Shown here piece after piece: positions 49,730 to 58,062 of a stretch of 64,000 bases of DNA (position 1 is its first letter; every line of letters begins with the position of its first letter). The notes under the pieces are model-generated. The model worked only from the letters and a program-made list of their open reading frames with translations. It did no database searches and was not told the DNA's origin. Origin of the DNA: DAOTXS01 sp034435055 (GTDB lineage Bacteria > Chloroflexota > Anaerolineae > UBA4142); contig DAOTXS010000065.1 in NCBI GenBank assembly GCA_034435055.1, forward strand, positions 59,793 through 123,792, in the 5' to 3' direction. A program made the translations under genes and the position numbers.

Positions 49730-50101
49730 TTATTCGATTGAATCCTCCGCATCGATTTTCAATTCGCCGGCTTCTTTGGTGTTGACGATTACCGTGACGC
49801 GATGAAGTCCCGGCGTGAGTGGTTGATCGATCACGCGAAACGTGATCAGCACATTGAGAGGAAACGCTTTCGGTTGCGCTAGCGAAATGTCGCTCGCGCG
49901 CACCGGGGCGTTATCGCCGCTGAGGATTTCGATGTTGGTAAGCGGCACGTCGCGTCCATCGATTTGCAGCGGACTGAGCGAAAGAATCGTGCCGGGCGCA
50001 AGTGTGTTGCGAAGCGAGAGTTGAAAACCGTTCGGCGTGTTTTGGAAACTGCCTTTGACGTACAATTTCTTGAGTAGAAAACTGGGAACCATCGTTGGCA
50101 T
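49730..50101 (-). CDS. Unknown 123-residue protein, first gene behind the glycine riboswitch
   Basis: The protein starts MPTMVPSFLLKKLYVKGSF and is predicted to be mostly beta-strands (GFQLSLRNTLAPGTILSL, HRVTVIVNTKEAGELKI), with no signal peptide or membrane helix. It may form one beta-sandwich domain. I do not recognise a family. GAGGAG lies 6 bases before the ATG at 50101. The longer frame that runs through the riboswitch to 50515 is an artefact. Because the riboswitch and terminator are directly upstream, glycine should control it together with gcvT-H-PA-PB. A role in glycine or one-carbon metabolism is therefore possible. Confidence 0.72.
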   Translation of the reverse strand: MPTMVPSFLLKKLYVKGSFQNTPNGFQLSLRNTLAPGTILSLSPLQIDGRDVPLTNIEILSGDNAPVRASDISLAQPKAFPLNVLITFRVIDQPLTPGLHRVTVIVNTKEAGELKIDAEDSIE

Positions 50102-50117
50102 CTTGATCTCCTCGACG

Positions 50118-50158
50118 CAAAATGAAAGAGGACGCACGACATTTCGTCGCACGTCCTC
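50118..50158 (-). terminator. Expression-platform terminator of the glycine riboswitch
   Basis: A 13-bp stem with two G-T pairs (GAGGACGTGCGAC / GTCGTGCGTCCTC on the minus strand) closes a 5-base loop and is followed by TTTCATTTT. Its 5' arm begins right after the second aptamer, as expected for a switch that decides between read-through and termination. Confidence 0.85.
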
Positions 50159-50356
50159 TGTTTGCTTGCCTGAGAGATTCGTCCGCCACAGCGCTGTGCG
50201 ACTTGCCCCATCGGCGTTGGCACGCGAGCGCGTCCAACTTTCCAGAGTTCCAATCGTTTGGGGTTCTTTGACCTGAGAGATTCGCCCATCGATTGTGGAT
50301 CGATGGACTTGCCCCTTCGGTGTTCGAGCGATGTTCGCTCGAAACTCTCCCCCGTC
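50159..50356 (-). ncRNA. Tandem glycine riboswitch
   Basis: Read on the minus strand, two glycine aptamers lie in a row. Aptamer 1 has GGGGGAGAGTTTCG, CACCGAAGGGGCAAG and GCGAATCTCTCAGG. The linker AAAGAACC leads into aptamer 2 with GGAACTCTGGAAAG, CGCCGATGGGGCAAG and GACGAATCTCTCAGGCAAG. These are the conserved pieces of the gcvT element. A terminator follows and then the gcv operon, so glycine is expected to switch the operon on. Confidence 0.95.
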
Positions 50357-50419
50357 ATTCAATTGTCTGTCGGTGCGATTATAGACGATGTGCATTGGAA
50401 TGTCAAAGTCCGGTACGCT

Positions 50420-50478
50420 GTCCTTGCGAGCCGCAAAGCGGCGAAGCAATCTCCCGAGGACTGATGTCTCGCAATAAC
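50420..50478. repeat. Dispersed palindromic repeat, copy C
   Basis: It begins GTCCTTGCGAGCCGCAAAG and ends in CTCGCAATAAC, with GCGAAGCAATCTCCCG in the middle. It is a diverged relative of copy B and lies between the riboswitch and the MFS gene. Confidence 0.7.
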
Positions 50479-50534
50479 AAACCCGGTCTTGCCATCGTTT
50501 GATTCCTGAATACAATATCGCTGAAAGGAAATCG

Positions 50535-51920
50535 ATGACAACTTATCAACCACCCGCGAACGGCTGGCGCACCTTTGTAATTGTATGGCTCACGCAATCG
50601 GTGTCGGTGTTTGGCTCCGCGCTCACGTTTTTTGCGATTACGATTTGGCTCACGCAAACACTTTATCCGCATCCCGAACAAAAGCCGGAACTCGCTTTGG
50701 CGTTGTCTGCTATCGGTCTCGCGCACGCAATCCCAGTCGTTTTCGGCGCGCCGATTGCTGGCGCATGGGCGGATCGCCACGACCGCAAGCGCACGATGAT
50801 GGCAATGGATTTACTCAACGGCGGATTGGCGCTCATCGTCGCAACGATGATGCTTGCGCAAGTGTTGAACATTTGGTTGCTGATTGTCTTCGCGGTCATC
50901 ACGTCGATTGTTGGTGCGTTTCACAACGCAGCATTCGACACATCGTACGCGATGCTGGTGTCGGAAAAACAATTACCGCGGGCGAACGGAATGATGCAAA
51001 CGATTTGGTCACTCTCCGGCATTCTCGCGCCCGCGATTGCCGCATCGATCATTTCGCTTCCCACACTGGCGCGGCAAGGAAGTATCGGCGGACACATTGG
51101 CGAAATGCTGGCGACGTGGAAAGATGGTGCGCCGCTTGCGATCACCGTTGATGCGATTACCTTTTTCTTTGCGGCGGCGGCATTACTCTTTTTGTTTATT
51201 CCGTCGCCCAAGCGCACCGATTTACACCTCGTCGATGGAACACGGAAAAGTATGTGGGCGGACGTGAAGGAAGGCGCGCTCTTCATCTGGCATCGTCGTC
51301 CGATGTTGTGGTTGCTCGGCACCTTCACGGTTGCGAATTTTGTTGGATCGCCGATGGGCGTGTTTCAACCGCTAATTGTTAAATTCAATCTCGCCGCCGA
51401 TTGGTCGGCGCGCGGGTTTACGTTTGAAACAGCGTTAGCGTTGATCGCGACGATGGCAAGTTTGGGTGGCGTCGCCGGCGGTGTGTTCATCAGCGCGTGG
51501 GGTGGTTTGAAACAACGTCGGGTCTACGGCGTCGTTGTTTCGATGATTCTGTCCGGCGTTGCGATCATGCTCTTTGGAATTTCGTCGTTCATCTTTCTAT
51601 CCGTAGCAATGGCGTTTGCGGCTGCTGTGATGGTGCCGATTATGAACGCACATTCGCAGGCGATTTGGCAAACGCAAACGCCGCGCGAGTTGCAAGGGCG
51701 CGTGTTTGCCGTCCGTCGTTTGATTGCGCAATTCACTTGGCCCCTCAGTACCGCGATTGCCGGCATTGTCGGTGGGATGTTCAACCCGGGCGCGGTTGTT
51801 GCGGTGTTAGGCGGAATTCTTGTTCTGTTTTGTGTTGGGCAGATGTTCAATCCGTACTTACTGCGCGTTGAAGACAAAGATTATCTCGATCAACTTGCGG
51901 CAAGCGCGGCGAGTAAATGA
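50535..51920 (+). CDS. MFS transporter
   Basis: The 461-residue protein has about twelve membrane helices in the pattern of the major facilitator superfamily, with the loop motif GAWADRHDRKRTMMAMD between helices 2 and 3. It resembles the MFS_3 exporters (EntS/macrolide type). Two hydrophobic blocks of six helices are joined by a polar loop (about 210-245, PSPKRTDLHLVDGTRKS). AAAGGAAA precedes the ATG at 50535. Drug or siderophore export is the usual role, but the substrate is unknown here. Confidence 0.85.
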   Translation: MTTYQPPANGWRTFVIVWLTQSVSVFGSALTFFAITIWLTQTLYPHPEQKPELALALSAIGLAHAIPVVFGAPIAGAWADRHDRKRTMMAMDLLNGGLALIVATMMLAQVLNIWLLIVFAVITSIVGAFHNAAFDTSYAMLVSEKQLPRANGMMQTIWSLSGILAPAIAASIISLPTLARQGSIGGHIGEMLATWKDGAPLAITVDAITFFFAAAALLFLFIPSPKRTDLHLVDGTRKSMWADVKEGALFIWHRRPMLWLLGTFTVANFVGSPMGVFQPLIVKFNLAADWSARGFTFETALALIATMASLGGVAGGVFISAWGGLKQRRVYGVVVSMILSGVAIMLFGISSFIFLSVAMAFAAAVMVPIMNAHSQAIWQTQTPRELQGRVFAVRRLIAQFTWPLSTAIAGIVGGMFNPGAVVAVLGGILVLFCVGQMFNPYLLRVEDKDYLDQLAASAASK

Positions 51921-51921
51921 A

Positions 51922-52146
51922 ATGATGGAAGAAATCAAAGTCGGCGACCGAGTACAAGTCTTGCTCGCTTCCCAATATTGGAACGGGGAAGGTTGGTTCT
52001 TGGGAACCGTCGTCAAAATCGAACCCTATTCCGAGCATCGCAGTTTTTACTGGGTCGAGTTGGACAAGGATGCGACATCGATGTTTGGCAGAGGAACGAA
52101 TCTGATCTCGGTGTTGAATCCAAAGAATATCAAACGCATTGCGTAA
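51922..52146 (+). CDS. Small SH3/KOW-like protein coupled to the MFS gene
   Basis: The 74-residue protein starts one base after the MFS stop (ATG at 51922, or 51925). It has VGDRVQVLLASQYWNGEGWF followed by TVVKIEPYSEHRSFYWVELD, a small beta-barrel pattern of the SH3/Tudor/KOW type. It ends with VLNPKNIKRIA. There is no membrane segment. The tight spacing suggests co-translation with the transporter. Function is unknown. Confidence 0.65.
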   Translation: MMEEIKVGDRVQVLLASQYWNGEGWFLGTVVKIEPYSEHRSFYWVELDKDATSMFGRGTNLISVLNPKNIKRIA

Positions 52147-52161
52147 CTTGTTCCCGGTTTT

Positions 52162-54531
52162 TTATGCCCCGTACGGTACCCAGATATTTTTCACCTGCGT
52201 CGCGTGTCGCAAGATTTCATCTATCACCGGCAATTCGCCCGTGACCGGCATCGTCCACGTTTGTTTCATATTCCCCGCCGATGCGCTCTCGACCATCTTT
52301 CTGCCTTCGACTGAACCGGCGTACCACATCGCATCGATGTCATCATGCTCGGCGAGCGTCTTCGCCAATTCATCGCGTTTGCCGGTAACAATGTTGAAGG
52401 TTCCCGCCGGCACATCCGACGTTTCGATCACTTGATAGAAATCGGTTGCGCTCAACGGCGCGACCGGCGACGGCACGACAACAGTTACATTTCCCATTGC
52501 GAGCGCAGTCGCGGCGAGTTGGCACAGTGCAAGCAAAGGATGATCGTCCGGCAAAACGATTGCCATCACGCCGATGGGTTCGGGGAGCGCGAGGGTAACG
52601 TTTCGAATCGGCGTGTTGTGAATCGCGCCGTCGTATTTATCCGCCCACGCCGCGGCGGTGAACAACGCTTCGATTGCCGCATCGACTTCTTGCATCGCCG
52701 ATTCTGCCTTTGCGCCGGTTTGTTGTTGAATGCGCCGCGTAAATTCTTCCGCGCGCGCGGCAAGATTTTCGCCAAGATAGTACAGAATTTGCGCGCGATT
52801 GTGCCCGGTTGTTTTTGCCCAACTCTCCGCCGCGCCGCGCGCCGCTTCAACCGCGTTGCGAATGTCTTTGCGATTCCCCGCGCCCACCTCGCCGATCAAA
52901 TTTCCATTTGGATCACGCACCTCGATACTGTATCCGCTGTCCGGGCGCGCTTGTTTCCCGGCGATAAAAAGTTTTGCCGTTCGATCAATCGATTGAAAAC
53001 CATTCGACCACTGATGACTGACGGCTGACCGCTTTTTCCGGTCGCCGGTTGTCGGTCGTCGGTCAGCGGTCTTTCGTTTCACGTATTCCCACAATCCCTC
53101 TTTTCCGCCTTCGCGTCCGAAACCGGATTCACGATAGCCGCCAAACCCGGACGCGGCATCGAACAAATTCGTGCTGTTGATCCAAATCGTCCCGGCTTTG
53201 ATTTGCGTCGCAATGTCGAGCGCGAGGTTGATGTCTTCGCTCCAAATCGAGGCGGCGAGACCAAAGCGCGTGTTGTTCGCCAGTTTCACCGCTTCATCCG
53301 GCGTGCGGAATGTCATCGCCGCGAGGACGGGACCAAAGATTTCGACTTGCGCAATCGTCGATGCCGGCGCAACGTCGGTGAAAAGCGTCGGTGGATAAAA
53401 GTATCCTTCGGTCGGACACGCCCACGATGGTTGCCACATTGTCGCGCCTTCGTTCGCGCCTTGCTGGACGAGTCGCTGAATTTTTTGCAACTGCACCGGC
53501 GCAATGATCGCGCCAATGTCCACCGCTTTGTCGAGCGGATCGCCGACGCGTAATTTTTCCATTCGCACTTTTAACTTGGCGTACATTTTTTCGGCGACGC
53601 CTTCTTGCACGAGCAAACGCGAACCGGCGCAACAGACTTGACCTTGATTGAACCAAATTGCATCGACGACGCCTTCAACGGCTGAATCCAAATCCGCATC
53701 GTCGAAAACGATGAACGGCGATTTGCCGCCAAGTTCGAGCGAAATCTTTTTGCCGGTGCCAGCCGTCGCGCGGCGAATGATGCGCCCAACTTCCGTCGAG
53801 CCGGTGAACGCGATTTTGTCAACGCCGGGATGCTCGACAAGCATCGCGCCAACTTTGCCGTCGCCGGTGATAATGTTGACGACGCCTTTCGGCAAGCCGA
53901 TGTTCGCGCAAATTTCGGCGAAGAGCAATGCGGTGAGCGAAGTAAATTCTGCCGGTTTCAAAACGACCGTGTTGCCCATCGCCAATGCCGGCGCGATTTT
54001 CCACGCGAGCATCAGCATCGGAAAATTCCACGGGATGATTTGACCGACGACACCGACCGGTTCGTAATCGCGCAGTTCCGATAACATCAATTGCGCCCAG
54101 CCGGCGTGATAATAGAAATGGCGCGCGACGAGCGGAATATCGATGTCGCGCGTTTCACGAATCGGTTTTCCATTGTCGATGGTTTCGAGAACAGCGAAGA
54201 GACGCGAGTGTTTTTGAATCTGGCGCGCAATCGCGTACAAATATCGCGCGCGCGTGTGCCCCGGCAATCGACTCCACGAACGAAATGCTTGGCGCGCCGC
54301 TTTCACTGCATCATCGACATCTTGCTGGCTCGCTTGCGCAATATCGGCAATCTTTTTCGCGGTTGCCGGGTTGACCGAATCGAACCATTCGCGCGTGGCT
54401 GGCTCGCGCCATTCATTATCGATGAACAAACCAAAACGCGCGTTGTGCGCGGCGAGCCAATCGTTTGCCGGTTTCGCTGCTTCCGGCGCAACGCCGTAAG
54501 TTAGGGTCTTGAGAATATCTGCAACTTGCAT
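52162..54531 (-). CDS. Two-domain aldehyde dehydrogenase (ALDH16-like)
   Basis: The 789-residue protein has a complete N-terminal ALDH domain (1-500) with Asn169 (PWNFP), Glu266 (SLELGGKSP) and catalytic Cys300 (GQVCCAG). A partial C-terminal ALDH domain (about 540-789) lacks the LELGGK motif and the catalytic Cys. This layout and the ending (KNIWVPYG) fit the ALDH16 family, where the second domain is structural. A basic linker (about 500-535, RRPTTGDRKKRSAVS) is encoded by repeat-like DNA. The ATG at 54531 is used because the longer frame runs into the word repeat. It lies downstream of deoC and may oxidise the acetaldehyde that DeoC releases (inference). Confidence 0.87.
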   Translation of the reverse strand: MQVADILKTLTYGVAPEAAKPANDWLAAHNARFGLFIDNEWREPATREWFDSVNPATAKKIADIAQASQQDVDDAVKAARQAFRSWSRLPGHTRARYLYAIARQIQKHSRLFAVLETIDNGKPIRETRDIDIPLVARHFYYHAGWAQLMLSELRDYEPVGVVGQIIPWNFPMLMLAWKIAPALAMGNTVVLKPAEFTSLTALLFAEICANIGLPKGVVNIITGDGKVGAMLVEHPGVDKIAFTGSTEVGRIIRRATAGTGKKISLELGGKSPFIVFDDADLDSAVEGVVDAIWFNQGQVCCAGSRLLVQEGVAEKMYAKLKVRMEKLRVGDPLDKAVDIGAIIAPVQLQKIQRLVQQGANEGATMWQPSWACPTEGYFYPPTLFTDVAPASTIAQVEIFGPVLAAMTFRTPDEAVKLANNTRFGLAASIWSEDINLALDIATQIKAGTIWINSTNLFDAASGFGGYRESGFGREGGKEGLWEYVKRKTADRRPTTGDRKKRSAVSHQWSNGFQSIDRTAKLFIAGKQARPDSGYSIEVRDPNGNLIGEVGAGNRKDIRNAVEAARGAAESWAKTTGHNRAQILYYLGENLAARAEEFTRRIQQQTGAKAESAMQEVDAAIEALFTAAAWADKYDGAIHNTPIRNVTLALPEPIGVMAIVLPDDHPLLALCQLAATALAMGNVTVVVPSPVAPLSATDFYQVIETSDVPAGTFNIVTGKRDELAKTLAEHDDIDAMWYAGSVEGRKMVESASAGNMKQTWTMPVTGELPVIDEILRHATQVKNIWVPYGA

Positions 54532-54542
54532 ATTAAACCTCG

Positions 54543-54596
54543 TGACGAAGGACGGAGGACGAAGGCGTTCGTCATTCGTCGTTTGTCTTTCGTCAA
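54543..54596. repeat. Word-repeat hairpin (GACGAAGG) between deoC and the ALDH gene
   Basis: TGACGAAGGACGGAGGACG on the left is mirrored by TCGTCGTTTGTCTTTCGTCA on the right, with GACGAA words repeated on both sides. The stem is imperfect. Confidence 0.7.
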
Positions 54597-55580
54597 TTAA
54601 CCAAGCGCCTGATATTGCATCGAGGCGTAACGCCCGTACGCAAAATGTTCCAATTGGCGTTCGATGTCGTTCAGCAACGCGGATGCGCCGATGCGAAACA
54701 AGTGCGGTTGCATCCATTCATCGCCGAGTTCTTCTTTCATCAGGATGAGCCAATCGACCGCTTGCTTGGCGGAACGAATTCCGCCCGCCGGCTTGAATCC
54801 GATTTTTTGACCGGTCGCCTCGTAAAATGTGCGAATCGCGCGCACCATCACAAGACTGACCGGCAAGGTTGCGTTCACCGGTTCTTTCCCGGTCGATGTC
54901 TTGATAAAATCCGCGCCGGCTTGCAGACACACAAAACTCGCGCGCATCACATTTTTCAACGTGCCAAGTTCGCCGGTGGCAAGAATCGTTTTCATCTGCG
55001 CGGGTCCGCACGCTTCGCGAAACGCGCGCACTTCGTCGTACAACGCGCGCCAATTTTGCGTGAGGACGTGTTGCCGCGAAATCACAATATCGATTTCGCG
55101 CGCGCCGGCTTGCACCGATGCTTCGATTTCTTGAATTTTTTGCGGGAAGGGATTTTGTCCGGCGGGGAAACCGGTCGATACTGCCGCGACCGGGATGTCG
55201 GAGCCGGCAAGCGCATCGACGGCGATGGGAACCATCGCGTGATACACGCACACCGCGCCGACGGTGATGGGTTGCGTGATGCCGAGCGCGTGAAGTAAAT
55301 CGTGGCGGAGTGGTTGCCGGGCTTTGGCACACAATCGACGGACGGTGCCGGGTGTGTCATCGCCGGAGAGTGTTGTGAGATCGATGACGCGAATGGCTTG
55401 CAGTTGCCACGCGGCTTGCCATTCGCGTTTGACGGTGCGGCGCGTGACGAGTGTCGCCGCGCGGCGTTCGATGGCAGAGCGATTGACCTTGACCTCTTCA
55501 ATCGGACTGAGGTCGAGCGGCAAAATCGCGCGATGCTCGCGGCGAGTCGTCACCGCTTGCGCTGAGAGTGTCATACTCAT
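54597..55580 (-). CDS. deoC: Deoxyribose-phosphate aldolase, long type
   Basis: DeoC splits 2-deoxyribose-5-phosphate into glyceraldehyde-3-phosphate and acetaldehyde. The 327-residue protein has the Schiff-base Lys in GADFIKTSTGKE and the second conserved Lys in IGFKPAGGIRSAKQA, with the Asp of DIVISR. An N-terminal extension of about 65 residues makes it longer than bacterial DeoC (about 220), closer to the eukaryote-like group. The ATG at 55580 follows GGGGAA. It is followed by the ALDH16-like gene, which could remove acetaldehyde. A second, shorter deoC is at 56496. Confidence 0.93.
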   Translation of the reverse strand: MSMTLSAQAVTTRREHRAILPLDLSPIEEVKVNRSAIERRAATLVTRRTVKREWQAAWQLQAIRVIDLTTLSGDDTPGTVRRLCAKARQPLRHDLLHALGITQPITVGAVCVYHAMVPIAVDALAGSDIPVAAVSTGFPAGQNPFPQKIQEIEASVQAGAREIDIVISRQHVLTQNWRALYDEVRAFREACGPAQMKTILATGELGTLKNVMRASFVCLQAGADFIKTSTGKEPVNATLPVSLVMVRAIRTFYEATGQKIGFKPAGGIRSAKQAVDWLILMKEELGDEWMQPHLFRIGASALLNDIERQLEHFAYGRYASMQYQALG

Positions 55581-55672
55581 AGTTCCCCGCTTTCTAGAGG
55601 CGAGCGTTATTATACTGCGATTACGTTGCGTTGAGAAGATGGGGGAAATGTCAATGCATGGGCAAATTGAAA

Positions 55673-55698
55673 GCTTGCTTCGCTTTGCTCGCAATGAC
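55673..55698. repeat. Dispersed palindromic repeat, copy D (half element)
   Basis: It is GCTTGCTTCGC followed by TTTGCTCGCAATGAC, matching the right half of copy B. The left half is not evident. Confidence 0.55.
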
Positions 55699-55767
55699 AA
55701 AACCACTTTTGCGCGTTCCTCGCACTTGGATTATAATAGCGATAGACAGCACGAAAGGGAATTTTTC

Positions 55768-56391
55768 TTGACTCTCTCTAACGAAACAAATTTGCCGCCG
55801 TTGATCCCGCCGGAGCAATTGCCGCCGCCGGAAACGATGAGCAAGCCATCGTTCTGGCGCGGGCTGGGTTCCGCGCTGCGCGAATTGATCGAAACGCTGA
55901 TTCTGACGCTCGTGATCTTTTTGCTCATTCGATTTGCGGTACAGAATTTCCGCATCGAAGGGTATAGTATGGAACCCAACTTTCACGACGGTCAGTTTTT
56001 GTTTGTCAACAAACTCGTTTACATGATTGGCAAGCCAGAACGCGGCGATGTGATCGTCTTTGTTCCGCCGAACAATTCCTCGCGCGATTTCATCAAGCGG
56101 GTGATTGGCTTGCCCGGCGATAAAGTCGAAATCGTCAACGGCAAAGTGGTCATCAATGGCGCGGAGCTGAACGAAACGTACCCGCTCAACCCGGCGACGT
56201 ACTCGATGCCGGCAATGATCATCCCGCCCGATGAATATTTCGTGCTGGGCGATAATCGAAATTTCTCTAGCGATTCACATTCATGGGGGACGGTGGCGGC
56301 TGGCAAGATTATCGGCAAAGCGTGGGTATCGTACTGGCCCCCGCAATTGATCGGACTTGTGCCCGATTACTCGTACGCCTCGGGGAAATAA
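55768..56391 (+). CDS. lepB: Signal peptidase I
   Basis: Signal peptidase I removes signal peptides on the outer face of the membrane. The 207-residue protein has one N-terminal membrane helix (about 40-60), the nucleophile Ser in EGYSMEPNFHDG, the Lys general base in RDFIKRVIGLPGD, and GDNRNFSSDSHSWG near the end. It starts with TTG at 55768 with AAAGGGAA upstream; ATG at 55837 is an alternative. A TATAAT lies at 55733-55738. It probably processes the Sec-type secreted proteins of this window, while lipoproteins need signal peptidase II. Confidence 0.94.
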   Translation: MTLSNETNLPPLIPPEQLPPPETMSKPSFWRGLGSALRELIETLILTLVIFLLIRFAVQNFRIEGYSMEPNFHDGQFLFVNKLVYMIGKPERGDVIVFVPPNNSSRDFIKRVIGLPGDKVEIVNGKVVINGAELNETYPLNPATYSMPAMIIPPDEYFVLGDNRNFSSDSHSWGTVAAGKIIGKAWVSYWPPQLIGLVPDYSYASGK

Positions 56392-56426
56392 GCGAGACGC
56401 GTTCGGCGAGGAGCGCAAATTCTTCA

Positions 56427-56483
56427 GATGAAGGGCGATTGACGAAGGATGATTGCTTCGGCTTTCGTCCTTTGTCTTTCATC
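56427..56483. repeat. Word-repeat hairpin (GATGAAGG) between lepB and deoC
   Basis: GATGAAGGGCGATTGACGAAG on the left is mirrored by TTTCGTCCTTTGTCTTTCATC on the right, with an imperfect stem of about 20 bp. It resembles the hairpin at 54543 in word type. Confidence 0.68.
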
Positions 56484-56495
56484 AAGGATGCGAAA

Positions 56496-57158
56496 ATGGA
56501 CATTGCCAAATTTATCGATCACACGTTGTTGAAACCGGAAGCAACGGGCGATGACATTGCCAAGTTGTGTGAGGAAGCCATTGCGTATCATTTCGCGGCG
56601 GTGTGTGTAAATCCGACGTTTGTCAAACAATGCGCGCAAGCGTTGCGCGGGAGCGAGGTGGTGGTTTGCACGGTCGTTGGTTTTCCGCTGGGCGCGCACA
56701 CGACGGCGACCAAAGTGTTTGAGACGCGCGAAGCGATTGCCAACGGCGCAACCGAAATCGATATGGTTATCAACATCGGCGCGCTCAAAGCGCACAACGA
56801 TGATTGGGTGCGCGAGGATATTTGCGCGGTCGTCGAGACGGCACATCTCAAGCGGGCTATCGTCAAAGTGATTATCGAATGTGCGCTCTTGACCGACGAC
56901 GAAAAGGTGCGCGCGTGTGAAATCGCAAAAGAGGTCGGCGCGGATTTTGTCAAGACATCGACCGGGTTTAGTACGGGCGGCGCGACGGTGCACGATGTTC
57001 AATTGATGCGGCAAACCGTCGGCGACAAAATGGGTGTCAAAGCATCGGGCGGAATCAAAACGCTGGCGCAAGTGGAAGCGCTGTTGGAAGCCGGGGCGAC
57101 GCGCATCGGCGCAAGTGCGGGCGTGGCGATTGCGCGGGAGAGTAAGCAGAGAGGTTGA
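56496..57158 (+). CDS. deoC: Deoxyribose-phosphate aldolase, short type
   Basis: The 220-residue protein has the classic bacterial length and motifs: AKFIDHTLLKPEAT at the N-terminus, EIDMVINIGALK (conserved Asp), GADFVKTSTGF (Schiff-base Lys) and VKASGGIKTL (second Lys). It starts at 56496 after AAGGATG. The next gene overlaps its stop. Two deoC genes of different types in 2.6 kb suggests distinct regulation or substrates. Confidence 0.95.
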   Translation: MDIAKFIDHTLLKPEATGDDIAKLCEEAIAYHFAAVCVNPTFVKQCAQALRGSEVVVCTVVGFPLGAHTTATKVFETREAIANGATEIDMVINIGALKAHNDDWVREDICAVVETAHLKRAIVKVIIECALLTDDEKVRACEIAKEVGADFVKTSTGFSTGGATVHDVQLMRQTVGDKMGVKASGGIKTLAQVEALLEAGATRIGASAGVAIARESKQRG

Positions 57159-58030
57159 TGTCCCCTCGCTCTCGTGCGTCTCTGCTTCCTTCTTTCGCGC
57201 TCGCGTTCGGCATTCTCGCGGTGAGTATGTCCGCGATTTTGGTGCGGTGGGCAAACGCGCCGGCAACGGTGATGGGCTTTTGGCGGATGGTGATTGCCGG
57301 CTTGGCGATGTCGATGCCGGTCGCGCGCGCGCTTCGCCACTCGTCATTTGAGGCGCGCCACTTGTCCATCGCCGTCGTCGCCGGCTTTTTCTTTTCGCTC
57401 AATCTTGCTGCGTGGAATGTGGGCGCGCTCACCACAACCGCTGCGAATGTTACGTTGCTCGGCAACTTGTCGGTTGTGTGGGTGCCACTTGCCGCGTTGT
57501 GGTTGTTCAAACGAAAATTACGCGCGGCGTTCTGGCTTGGACTTGTTTGTGCGCTGATCGGTGTTGGCATCATCCTGGGACAAGATTTGATCGCGCATCC
57601 CGCGCTCGGCATCGGCGATTTGTTCGGCATCGCGTCGAGTTTTGTTTACGCCGCATATTTGCTATCGATGGAACGCGCGCGGGCGAGCTTGAGCGCGCTC
57701 GTCGCGTGGTGGCTTTCTACGATGGTCAGCGCAATTTTTTTGCTTGTGCTGAGTCTTGGGGTGAACGCGCCGCTCACCGGTTATCCACTTGCGAGTTACG
57801 CAATTTTTGCGATAATGGCACTCGTCGTTCAGATCGGCGGATTTCTCTCGTTGAATTTCGCGCTCGGTCATCTGCCTGCATCGATTGTGTCGGCGTCGTT
57901 GCTTGCGCAACCGGTGCTCACCGCGTTGATCGCCGTACCGCTACTCGGTCAACCGCTCGGCGTCGTGCAAATCTTCGGCGGGATGTTGGTAATGGCAGGG
58001 ATTGTGATCGTACACAAATCAAACATCTGA
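57158..58030 (+). CDS. EamA/DMT-family transporter
   Basis: The protein has about 290 residues and ten membrane helices with two EamA repeats (about 15-140 and 155-288). Typical parts are ILVRWANAPATVMGFWRM, TTTAANVTLLGNLSVVWVP and LPASIVSASLLAQPVLTALI. The family exports amino acids, nucleosides or other metabolites. The ATG at 57158 overlaps the deoC stop by one base (TGATG), so translation is coupled. A link to deoxynucleoside salvage is possible from context only. Confidence 0.87.
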   Translation: MSPRSRASLLPSFALAFGILAVSMSAILVRWANAPATVMGFWRMVIAGLAMSMPVARALRHSSFEARHLSIAVVAGFFFSLNLAAWNVGALTTTAANVTLLGNLSVVWVPLAALWLFKRKLRAAFWLGLVCALIGVGIILGQDLIAHPALGIGDLFGIASSFVYAAYLLSMERARASLSALVAWWLSTMVSAIFLLVLSLGVNAPLTGYPLASYAIFAIMALVVQIGGFLSLNFALGHLPASIVSASLLAQPVLTALIAVPLLGQPLGVVQIFGGMLVMAGIVIVHKSNI

Positions 58031-58062
58031 CTGTGGTCGAATATTTTGGAGGAAATTGAAAA

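Noticed and set aside
49730..50515. 261-residue frame reading through the riboswitch region
   Set aside because: Its N-terminal half is the translated glycine riboswitch and terminator. The real gene starts at 50101 behind a good ribosome binding site.
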